Origin: Anaeromyces robustus
Lineage: Eukaryota; Neocallimastigomycota; Neocallimastigomycetes; Neocallimastigales; Neocallimastigaceae
Length of the DNA stretch: 10,000 bases
Assembly (NCBI GenBank): GCA_002104895.1
Contig: MCFG01000240.1
Span: 1-10,000 of the forward strand
Direction of reading: 5' to 3'
The translations under genes were made by a program, and so were the position numbers. The notes under the pieces were generated by a model that saw nothing but the letters and a program-made list of their open reading frames with translations, did not search any database and had not been told where the DNA came from. Shown one piece after another: positions 1 to 7,419 of this stretch (positions are counted from its first letter, which is position 1; the number at the start of each line of letters is the position of its first letter).

Positions 1-188
1 TACATACATTCTTTATTATTAGTACGTTTTTTTTATTGGTTTTAAGTATATTATATCTTCTTTAGTAATGAAATCACATGAATTACCGAACACAAATATT
101 AATAATAAAATTAATAATATTTATTAAATTCTAATATTTTCTTATTTTTAATGTTATTTCATTTTATAATGTAAAATTTTGTTTTTAT

Positions 189-189
189 T

Positions 190-248
<59 letters not shown>

Positions 249-251
249 TTT
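189..251. repeat. (ATTT)n microsatellite
   Basis: About 16 near-perfect copies of the tetranucleotide ATTT run without interruption. It is bounded by a TTTT variant on the left and by TGTTAT on the right. The same tetranucleotide recurs in shorter runs at 1911-1939, 3504-3527 and 9502-9520, and on the opposite strand at 541-570 and 5407-5703. It is a recurrent simple repeat of this genome rather than a local element. Confidence 0.95.
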
Positions 252-540
252 GTTATATTTTTTATTAATTAATATAACTTTTCAAGAAAAATTTTTTTCG
301 TTGTATAAACTATTAAGATTTAATAATTTGAAGGAGCAATAAAATATATTATTATTATATTAATATAAGCAGCAAATTATACCCTAAATAAAGAACTTAA
401 TTACCTTTTTTTTTTTTGTCCTAATGAATTTTACATACATAAGAAATATTTTTATAAACCAAAATAGTATATTATAATTAATAAATAAATAATAAATTAT
501 TATATATGAATTAATATAAATAATAAATAAATTTATTAAG

Positions 541-570
541 AATAAATAAATAAATAAATAAATAAATAAA
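541..570. repeat. (AAAT)n microsatellite abutting the TATTA array
   Basis: Seven and a half copies of AAAT/AATA sit directly against the start of the pentanucleotide array at 571, giving a compound microsatellite. Nothing suggests coding. Confidence 0.95.
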
Positions 571-815
571 TATTATATTATATTATATTATATTATATTA
601 TATTACATTATATTATATTATATTATATTATATTATATTATATTATATTATATTATATTATATTATATTATATTATATTATATTATATTATATTATATTA
701 TATTATATTATATTATATTATATTATATTATATTATATTATATTATATTATATTATATTATATTATATTATATTATATTATATTATATTATATTATTATT
801 ATATTATATTATATT
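571..815. repeat. (TATTA)n pentanucleotide array, about 245 bp
   Basis: About 49 copies of the 5-bp unit TATTA run head to tail. It is almost perfect: a single T-to-C change makes TATTACATTA at 601-610, and there is a phase slip near 795-800 (TATTATTATT). Two units make a 10-bp word close to one helical turn. Such uniformity suggests recent expansion. The unit has stops in several frames, so it is not coding. Confidence 0.97.
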
Positions 816-1100
816 TATTGTAAATTTAATATCAAAATTAATTATGATATTATATTAAATTTTAAATATATTTATTATGTTTTTATTCACATTACACATT
901 GTATAAATGAACTGAAAAAAATATAATAATTAAATAATAAAAGTTGAATTTTTTATTTGCCCAAGTAGTCATATAAATTTAAATGATAGAAAATTATAAG
1001 TAATTATGTAATCTACAATATGAAACATTGACAAATCTTACAATAATCAATAAAAAGGAAAAAAGAAATAATAACTTAAAGTTAATAATTATTAAAAAAA

Positions 1101-1180
1101 TAACTAACTAACTAACTAGAAATATAAATAAATAATTAACTAACTAACTAACTAACTAACTAAATAAATAAATAAATAAT
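1101..1180. repeat. (TAAC)n runs with (AAAT) spacer
   Basis: Four TAAC units at 1101-1116 and six at 1137-1160 are separated by an A/T spacer containing AAATATAAATAAATAAT and followed by (TAAA)n. The complementary TTAG/GTTA motif appears once more at 3581-3596, also flanked by ATTT repeats. Most probably this is an ATTT-type microsatellite diversified by an A-to-C change that then spread. It is not a TTAGGG telomere repeat, because the G-run is missing. Confidence 0.9.
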
Positions 1181-1454
1181 AAAATGTTGATAATTAAAGG
1201 AAAAGAATTTTTTTTAACATGATTTATTTTAAAATTTATTACATCATAAATAATAAAAATACAAAAGTTTATTTTTAAGGAAATATTAATTATTTTGTAT
1301 TTTTCTATTCTTTTTTTCTTTTTTCTTTAATACCTTGTAAATAAATATACAGAGTAAGTAATAATAAAATAATAAATTGATCTACATTAATTAAATAATA
1401 ATTTAATAATTTAATATAAATATTTGTATATTTCATTTAAAACCTTTTCTTTTT

Positions 1455-1538
1455 TTTAACAACATTTTTTTTTAAAAATATTAAAAAACCTTTTTTTTTA
1501 CGTCATTATTTTAATATATTAAAAAAAATGTTGTTAAA
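1455..1538. repeat. 84-bp inverted repeat with 18-bp perfect arms
   Basis: The left arm TTTAACAACATTTTTTTT at 1455-1472 is the exact reverse complement of the right arm at 1521-1538. The 48-bp centre contains TATTAAAA/TTTTAATA words that can partly extend the stem. The centre also carries TACGTCAT at 1499-1506. The arms include a non-A/T core (AACAACA), so the match is not a trivial homopolymer effect. It could be a small hairpin, an RNA stem, or a decayed miniature element. No convincing target-site duplication was found. Confidence 0.7.
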
Positions 1539-1911
1539 CTTTAAATACATCTTATGAACATAAAAAATTTATTTGTTTTAAAAAAATTTGAAAGAATAGC
1601 TGTATACAATATATAATATGCAATATATTTAATATTTAATGTTTAATATTTATAATATTTATATTGATATTTAATATTTAATATTTATAAATAGGATTAG
1701 TAGAATTTATTACCTAATTAATTTTGTAATGAAATGGATAAACGAAATTTATTAAATTTAATTTAATTAAAACGTTTCACAAAAAAAAATGTTATTTTTT
1801 TTTTCTTTTTTCTTTTTTAAATTTATTGTTTAAAATGATTTAAATATTTAATAATTTACATAAATATATTACTAAATATAAATATATATATATAAATAAT
1901 ATATTGGTAGT

Positions 1912-1942
<31 letters not shown>

Positions 1943-2094
1943 TTAAATATATAAAAAATTATATTTTTGTTGACTTTCTTTGTATTTATTATTAATACAA
2001 ATATTTATATTTATATATTTATATTCATATATATTCATATATATATTAATATTTTAATTTTTTATTGATATTATTATAAAATTTAAAATTTAAA

Positions 2095-2288
2095 TTTTTT
2101 TTTTTTTTTCTTTTAATTTTTAAATATAAAATAAATTTAAATATAAATAAATAACTTTTAAAAATTAAAATATTAAAATAAAAAAAAAAAAAATAAAAAA
2201 AAAATAAAAAAATAAAAAAATTTAAAAATAAAAAAATAAAGAAACAATAAAATATAAAAATATAAAATAATAAAATAATATATATATA
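2095..2288 (+). promoter_or_regulatory. Poly(dT)/poly(dA) upstream region of the plus-strand paralog
   Basis: A run of 15 T (2095-2109) is followed by an A-rich block. That block contains 14 consecutive A at 2180-2193, lying 96 to 109 bp before the ATG, and many A5-A9 runs down to 2240. Poly(dA:dT) tracts are known nucleosome-disfavouring promoter elements in fungi and other eukaryotes. TATATATATA at 2279-2288 touches the start codon and is probably leader rather than a TATA box. The promoter role is inferred from position and from the matching tract upstream of the other paralog. Confidence 0.4.
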
Positions 2289-3161
2289 ATGTCTGAACAA
2301 CAAGAAAAAGAATTAACATATGAAGACACTCATGTTAAACTCAAATATATTGATAGTATATTTGAAGAAACAGAAAAAAATAAGCAATTAGAATATATTT
2401 TTTTAGAAAGAGTTAATACTTTTAATTCCTTGGTAAATGAAGATGATAAATTTAAAGAATATAAAACTTATTTAAAGAATAAGGAATTATCTGTTAAAAT
2501 TTTAGATAAAAACGAAATAGAAGATAGAAGAAAAGAATTTGTTGCTGATGTACTTCTTATTTTATTTGCCCATTATCCTAAATTAGAAAAATATACTAAT
2601 AGAAATTATAATGACAATTTAAAAAAAGAAGATTTCGAAAATCCCGACAAAATGAAGGAAAATATTAATATTCTTAGAGAAAAAACAATTTATACTTCAT
2701 TCTTCGAGAAATTTGTACCAAAATTACTATCAATTAGCGAGTCAATATTAACAATATCAAAAGATTATGAAAATCATAAGGAATTAAAAAATGATATATT
2801 TTCTGAAGAAAATTGTATTTTAAACTCACCAAGATTAATTGAAGGATATGCTGAGTTATTAAATGTAGTAACAAAAAAATTAAAAGAAAATAATAGTTCT
2901 TCTTCTGATAATAATATTAAATTAGTTTATTTATTGGAAGATATTCTAGCTGATATATCTCGTATAAAAATTACTAGAGAATATGTCAATTCTGACTATT
3001 ATCCTATGGATTCTGAAAGAATAGAAAATACATCAAATGATGAACTGTTTACTGATAAATATTTAAATTTAATTACTAAACATGAAAATATTACTAATAT
3101 TAAAAAAACAAACCTTAAGATTATTTTAAATCAAATAACCATTAATTATTTACTTTTTTAA
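2289..3161 (+). CDS. Hypothetical protein, 290 aa; paralog of the minus-strand gene at 3923-4705
   Basis: I do not recognise the family and assign no function. The frame is open for 290 codons in DNA where stops are very frequent, and codon choice and composition are those of a real protein (rich in K, E, N, I, L, with D, S, Y, R). No signal peptide, membrane segment, Cys/His cluster or nucleotide-binding loop is seen. It looks like an all-helical, charged, cytosolic protein. Blocks shared with the neighbour: FLERVNTFNSLV (residues 38-49), VKILDKNEIEDRRKEF (69-84), ISESILTISKDY (149-160), and PRLIEGYAELL (181-191) running into KKL. A low-complexity NNSSSSDNN loop (201-209) falls where the paralog is shorter. 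The start fits: A at -3, upstream A-tract, and no in-frame ATG before it. The last 20 or so residues (KKTNLKIILNQITINYLLF) are A/T-rich and unlike the paralog. A missed 3' splice or a shifted stop is possible. An AATAAA lies at 3169-3174, though this motif is common by chance here. Confidence 0.85.
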   Translation: MSEQQEKELTYEDTHVKLKYIDSIFEETEKNKQLEYIFLERVNTFNSLVNEDDKFKEYKTYLKNKELSVKILDKNEIEDRRKEFVADVLLILFAHYPKLEKYTNRNYNDNLKKEDFENPDKMKENINILREKTIYTSFFEKFVPKLLSISESILTISKDYENHKELKNDIFSEENCILNSPRLIEGYAELLNVVTKKLKENNSSSSDNNIKLVYLLEDILADISRIKITREYVNSDYYPMDSERIENTSNDELFTDKYLNLITKHENITNIKKTNLKIILNQITINYLLF

Positions 3162-3264
3162 AGAAAAAAATAAATTATAAAAAAGTATTTTTATTTTTAT
3201 TTTTATGTATCTATTAAATAAAAATATAAATAATTAATTAAGATAATTCTTAACATGATGGTAA

Positions 3265-3445
3265 TAATAAAAAATAAATAAATATAAAAAATATAAAAAA
3301 AAATATAAATATAAAAAATGTAAAAAAAAATAAATATAAGTAAATGTAAAAAAAAAAAATAAATATAAATAATAATAAAAAAAAATAAATATAAGTAAAT
3401 GTAAAAAAAAAAATAAAAAAAATAAATATAAATAAATGCAAAAAG
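3265..3445. repeat. A-rich imperfect tandem repeats
   Basis: The word TAAATATAAGTAAATGTAAA occurs at 3331-3350 and again at 3386-3405, 55 bp apart. A degenerate third copy (TAAATATAAATAAATGCAAA) lies at about 3423-3442. The copies are joined by A7-A11 runs. All are on the coding strand of the upstream gene and lie in its 3' flank. Confidence 0.75.
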
Positions 3446-3503
3446 GAATAAATCTAACTTGGCGGAATAATAAATACATATACAAAAATTAACTAATAAA
3501 TAA

Positions 3504-3596
3504 TTATTTATTTATTTATTTATTTATTATATATTTATTTATTTAATTTTTAATTAATTACATATTTATTTATTTATTTAGTTAGTTAGTTAGTTA
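3504..3596. repeat. (ATTT)n and (GTTA)4 simple repeats
   Basis: About six ATTT units at 3504-3527 are followed by A/T spacer, further ATTT, and then GTTAGTTAGTTAGTTA at 3581-3596. The last is the complement of the TAAC repeats at 1101-1160. Confidence 0.85.
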
Positions 3597-3639
3597 TATT
3601 TAACTTTTTTATACATTTGTTTATTAATATTTATTTACT

Positions 3640-3871
3640 TTATTTTTATATAATTCATTATTTTTTATTTTTTATTTTTATTTTTTTATTATTTTTATAT
3701 AGTTCATTATTTTTTATTTTTTATTTTTTTATTATTTTTATATAGTTCATTATTTTTTATTTTTTATTTTTTTAATACATATTTTTATTTTTTTTTATTA
3801 TTTTTATATCGTTCATTATTTTATTTTATTTTTTTTTTATTAGTACACATTATATAAGTTGCCCTTCATTA
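3640..3871. repeat. T-rich imperfect tandem repeats with ATAGTTCATTATTTT core
   Basis: The word TTCATTATTTT preceded by TTTTTATATA(G/A/C) recurs with TTCATTA starting at 3654, 3703, 3746 and 3812, and a last relative TTCATTATTTATT at 3865. Spacings are 49, 43, 66 and 53 bp; the differences lie in T-run and TTTTTA lengths. The block is in the 3' flank of the minus-strand gene, where it reads as A-rich on the coding strand and mirrors the A-rich block behind the other paralog. Confidence 0.8.
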
Positions 3872-3922
3872 TTTATTAATATATAACAAAATTTTATTAT
3901 TTATTTTATTTATTCTTTTTGA

Positions 3923-4705
3923 TTATAACTTTTGACAAAGATTATCCAATTCTAAGTCGAATTTTGATCTTTTTAATATATTTATACTTTTAAGTACGTT
4001 GGCAAAACCCTCTCTTCTTCCAATATTGGTATAAATATTATATTTCCAATAGTGATTCTTTAGAATGATACTAATAAAATTGGTAACAATATCATCTCTT
4101 TCTTTTCTAATGTCCCATAACAACTTATCTATTCTGTTAATTTCTTTTACAACAGTTATTATATATTTTACAATATGCTTTTTATTACGACTATTTCCAT
4201 CAAATAACTTTTTTAAAAAAATTAAAAATTCTGCATAACAAGATAAAATATCAGGAGCTAATAATAATTTCTTACCATGGCCTATTGGATTGTATTTTTC
4301 TTTTATTTTACTTTCAATATCATAATTTTTTGATATTAATAATTTGGACTGACTTATAAATTTTAATATTTTTGTAAAGGTGACAATATCTTGATTTTTT
4401 TCATCTTCCATTCCATTAACATTTTTATATAAATAAACCATATCTTTAATAAACTTTTCCTTTCGTTTTTCTAAATCATTTTTACCAATAATTTCTACTT
4501 CCACGGTTTTTTCTTTATTATCTTCTTCATAGTGATAAGTAAAAATTTTGAATTCTTCTTTACTATTTTTAACTTTAGAATTATAATCTTCCACTAAACT
4601 TAAAAATTCTTTTTCACGTTCTAAAAAGAAACTACCTACTTGGCATGCTATTAATAAAACATTTTCATTTTTAAAATTTCCCTTTTTTAATTCTGGAATA
4701 GTCAT
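3923..4705 (-). CDS. Hypothetical protein, 260 aa; paralog of the plus-strand gene at 2289-3161
   Basis: I do not recognise the family and give no function. It is an intron-less 260-codon frame on the minus strand of compact, normal composition, including Trp, Cys and His that random A/T DNA would rarely supply. Blocks shared with the neighbour, in the same order: FFLEREKEFLSLV (residues 26-38), VEIIGKNDLEKRKEKF (70-85), ISQSKLLISKNY (117-128) and APDILSCYAEFL (150-161) followed by KKL, then a YIITVVKEINRI helix (181-192) matching YLLEDILADISRI of the paralog. It lacks about 13 residues at the N-terminus and has a shorter spacer (about 95-108), but its C-terminal part (RREGFANVLKSINILKRS) is longer-lived and more complex. 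No signal peptide or membrane span is seen. The start context is AAACAATGAC, with A at -3, directly behind an A-rich leader. It is convergent with the paralog, so the pair is not an operon and does not share a promoter. Confidence 0.86.
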   Translation of the reverse strand: MTIPELKKGNFKNENVLLIACQVGSFFLEREKEFLSLVEDYNSKVKNSKEEFKIFTYHYEEDNKEKTVEVEIIGKNDLEKRKEKFIKDMVYLYKNVNGMEDEKNQDIVTFTKILKFISQSKLLISKNYDIESKIKEKYNPIGHGKKLLLAPDILSCYAEFLIFLKKLFDGNSRNKKHIVKYIITVVKEINRIDKLLWDIRKERDDIVTNFISIILKNHYWKYNIYTNIGRREGFANVLKSINILKRSKFDLELDNLCQKL

Positions 4706-4890
4706 TGTTTTTTTTCTTTTTTTTAATAATATTATTATATTAATATTTATGATGTCTTTTTTTTTTTTATTTAATTTTTATTTTATTTTATTTTATTTTA
4801 TTTTTATTTTTATTTTTTTTTTTTTTTTTTTGTAATTATTTTTTAACTTTTTTTTATTTTTATATATTTTTTTTTTTTTATTTTTTATAT
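4706..4890 (-). promoter_or_regulatory. Poly(dA:dT) upstream region of the minus-strand paralog
   Basis: On the coding strand this is A-rich. The longest tract is 19 consecutive T on the plus strand at 4813-4831, i.e. A19 at 108 to 126 bp before the ATG. It is preceded, closer to the gene, by a (TTTTA) run at about 4776-4810 and by a TTTTTTTCTTTTTTTT leader at 4707-4723. The position parallels the A14 tract upstream of the plus-strand paralog. The promoter function is inferred; no TATA-type box can be singled out in this composition. Confidence 0.4.
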
Positions 4891-5004
4891 TAAATTATTA
4901 ATATAAAAAATATTAAAAATAATATATTAATATATTGTAATAAAGTAATATTAATATATATTATATTAAATTAAATTATTATATTACAATAAACTATTAA
5001 TTAT

Positions 5005-5078
5005 ATAAAACATTTATTATTTAAATATAATATAACATAATATAATATATTATATTATATTATAATTAAATGTTTTAT
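5005..5078. repeat. Nested palindrome (possible cruciform), 74 bp
   Basis: The outer arms ATAAAACATTTA (5005-5016) and TAAATGTTTTAT (5067-5078) are exact reverse complements. Inside lies a perfect 22-bp palindrome, ATAATATAATA followed by its reverse complement, at 5037-5058. The centres are offset by about 6 bp, so the inner hairpin would be bulged. The C/G bases in the outer arms (ACATTTA/TAAATGT) make the outer match more than A/T chance. Confidence 0.6.
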
Positions 5079-5406
5079 TCTTTTAAATACTGAATATAAT
5101 AAATGTTTATAATTTTACTTTTAATAAATTTAATAACTAAATTATAAAAACTGTAACAGTATCAACTATTATTATTATATTTTGGCTGTTTCTGTTGATT
5201 TTAACAACCACTTGAATTGATAATAAATAGAATGAATAAAATAAATGATATAAATAATATAAATAATATAAATAATATAAATCATAAATTATTATATAAT
5301 TATATTAATAAAGACTAAATAATAAAAACACTTTAAATTTCCAATATTTATTATTAAAGTTGCTACAACAACAACCTTGTGAGTTCAAACACTTTATTAA
5401 AAGAAC

Positions 5407-5426
5407 CAATAATAAATAATAAATAA

Positions 5427-5457
<31 letters not shown>

Positions 5458-5703
5458 ATTAATAAATAAATAAATAATAAATAAAAAATAATAAATAAAT
5501 AAATAAATAAATTAATAAATAAATAAATAATAAATAATAAATAATAAATAAATAAATAAATAAATATATAAATATATAAATAAATAAATAAATAATAAAT
5601 AATAAATAATAAATAAATAAATAAATAAATAAATATATAAATAAATAAATATATAAATATATAAATATATAAATATATAAATAAATAAATAAATAAATAA
5701 ATA
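5407..5703. repeat. Compound (AAAT)/(AAT)/(AAATATAT) array, about 300 bp
   Basis: Blocks of (AAAT)n and AATAATAAAT alternate. In the right half ATATATAA blocks appear (5566-5580, 5632-5680). The interspersed unit changes suggest repeated slippage. The minus strand is open for over 100 codons here, but encodes only I, F, Y and L and is not a gene. Confidence 0.95.
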
Positions 5704-5778
5704 TTTGTATATAAAATAAACATTTATATTATTCTATTATTAATTAAATATCTTAATATAAATAAATTATTCATAAAA

Positions 5779-5844
5779 TATATTTTTATATATTTTTATA
5801 TATATTTTTATATATTTTTATATATATTTTTATATATTTTTATA
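5779..5844. repeat. 22-bp tandem repeat, three exact copies
   Basis: The unit TATATTTTTATATATTTTTATA-type 22-mer (TATATTTTTA followed by TATATTTTTATA) occurs three times in succession without change. It is internally two T5 tracts separated by TATATA, so T5 tracts recur at 10- and 12-bp steps, close to the helical repeat. That is the classic geometry of an A-tract bend. Confidence 0.85.
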
Positions 5845-6008
5845 TATTAATAAATTTTAAAAAAATTTATAACAAAATAAAAAAAAATTAATAAATAAAG
5901 TTTTATCATTTGTCTAAAAAAGTTTTATTTGTACTTTTCTTTTTTTTTATAAATAAAATTTATATACATTTATATATGAAATGGAAATGTTTATTTATTA
6001 AATAATAT

Positions 6009-6016
6009 TGACGTCA
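6009..6016. promoter_or_regulatory. Perfect TGACGTCA palindrome (CRE/ATF-like site)
   Basis: The 8-bp palindrome TGACGTCA stands out in sequence with almost no G/C. It is the known consensus for CREB/ATF-type bZIP factors in eukaryotes, including fungi. A related TACGTCAT lies at 1499-1506 inside the inverted repeat. No gene start is visible nearby, so a regulatory role is only a possibility. Confidence 0.25.
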
Positions 6017-6266
6017 TTATTTTTAAATTATTTAATGATTTAATTTGTCATAACATAACTAACCCATTAAAAGTAAATAAATAAAAAAAACATTTAACTA
6101 TTCTTAATATAAAAATGTTTTTTTTTTCATTATATATATATAAATAATATGTATTTTTTATTAACAAAAAAAAACTCTAATAGTTATAAACTATATCAAA
6201 ATGATAATATAAATAATAATAATAAAATGTGTATACGAATAATAGTTGTAAGAATATTGTTAGAAT

Positions 6267-6334
6267 ATGTAAATCCTATGAAATAATTAATTTGTTAAAA
6301 CATGTAAACCATATGAAATAATTTATTTGAAAAC
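6267..6334. repeat. Imperfect 33-35-bp tandem duplication
   Basis: ATGTAAATCCTATGAAATAA at 6267-6286, continuing to AAAC at 6301, is repeated directly at 6302-6334 as ATGTAAACCATATGAAATAA and onward. The copies differ by three substitutions and a 2-base gap. It is not built from a short microsatellite unit, so it is a true local duplication. Confidence 0.8.
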
Positions 6335-7145
6335 AAAAGTGTCAAATTTATTAATACATATTTAATGCATGTTAAAATATTAAAAAGTATTGTAGTAAAC
6401 ATACAAGTTACAATATAAACATATAATTATATTGTAAATTTATCCTAATATTTTATTATATATTGAAGTTATTTTTTGTTAAAACTTTTCTAATAAATCT
6501 AATTTCTAATAATAATATTTAATATAAATTATTAATATTTAATCATTTAAAATGATTTTTTTTTATTTAAATTTATATATAAATTATTTATAAATTATAA
6601 TTATTAAATATATACAAAATAATACATATTAAATTATACGCCATTATGTATTTTAGTATAAATTATTATAATTATTTTTAAACTAGTTTAATTATAATAC
6701 TATAAAAATTTTAAAAAATTATAAACCTAATTAATTTAATAATTATTAAATATTTAAAATAATGACTATTTTAAAATAAAAAAAACTTTTATAATGTATA
6801 AAAAATAGTGTGAAGTAAGATATATAGTAAAATATATTAATTCTCAATGCATCATTCAGCAAAAAAGAATTAATCTTTATATATATAAAATAAATATAAC
6901 AAATAAGTCATAGTTTTTTTTTTTCTCTCTTTTTTTCATTATTATTATTAAGAAATATAATATAAAATATAATAAAGCATACAAAATAATAAAGATATAA
7001 AACCTTTAAAAAATTGTTATTTCTAATGTCTTTTGACAAATAGTATTAAAAATTAATAAATAATAATACTCTTTTAAAATCTATTAATTATTAAAATGTG
7101 AAAATTTAGTTGTTGTTCTTTTTTCCTAATTATTGTAATATTATC

Positions 7146-7376
<231 letters not shown>

Positions 7377-7419
7377 TTTTTCGTTTACTTTTTTAAAAAG
7401 AAATGTTATTGTTATGTAG

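Larger units (their letters stand above)
1..2288. other. Gene-free AT-rich stretch left of the first gene
   Basis: No reading frame of credible composition was found on either strand. The longest coding-like piece noticed is a 19-codon ATG-to-TAA frame at 68-127 (+) beginning MKSHELPNTN, too short to call. The stretch holds the microsatellites and the inverted repeat listed separately, separated by near-random A/T sequence. About 880-1080 and 1540-1760 are slightly less repetitive, but every frame is closed by stops within roughly 20 codons. I infer intergenic DNA. Confidence 0.7.
3162..3922. other. Intergenic region between convergent paralogs, with a strand-composition switch
   Basis: These 761 bp hold no credible gene; long frames on the minus strand here are Phe/Tyr/Leu-only readings of A-tracts. 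The left half (to about 3440) is A-rich on the plus strand and the right half (from about 3600) is T-rich. Between them lie ATTT and GTTA runs (3504-3596). Both transcription units must end here, so it is the shared 3' region. Confidence 0.75.

Noticed and set aside
1101-1160. TAAC repeats as an interstitial telomere
   Set aside because: The unit lacks the G-run of TTAGGG-type telomeres, is short, and lies beside (TAAA)n, from which it is easily derived.
2046-2303. 85-codon minus-strand open frame upstream of the first gene
   Set aside because: It encodes almost only F, I, L, Y and K from T/A runs and overlaps the start of the solid plus-strand gene. It is a composition artefact.
3234-3485. 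Two overlapping minus-strand frames (83 and 63 codons)
   Set aside because: Both are Phe/Leu/Tyr/Ile readings of the A-rich tandem repeats in different frames. There are no complex residues and no homology to the paralogs.
5340-5400. tRNA-like B box (GAGTTCAAAC) near ACAACAACC
   Set aside because: It does not match GGTTCGANTCC, and no acceptor stem, A box or cloverleaf could be drawn.
5397-5723. 108-codon minus-strand open frame
   Set aside because: It is a translation of the (AAAT)n/(AAT)n array into I-F-Y-L repeats; open only because the repeat lacks stops in that frame.
7026-7043. Mini-frame ATGTCTTTTGACAAATAG as a start exon of the broken gene
   Set aside because: It has only five codons before the stop, with no splice site linking it to 7420 and the microsatellite in between.
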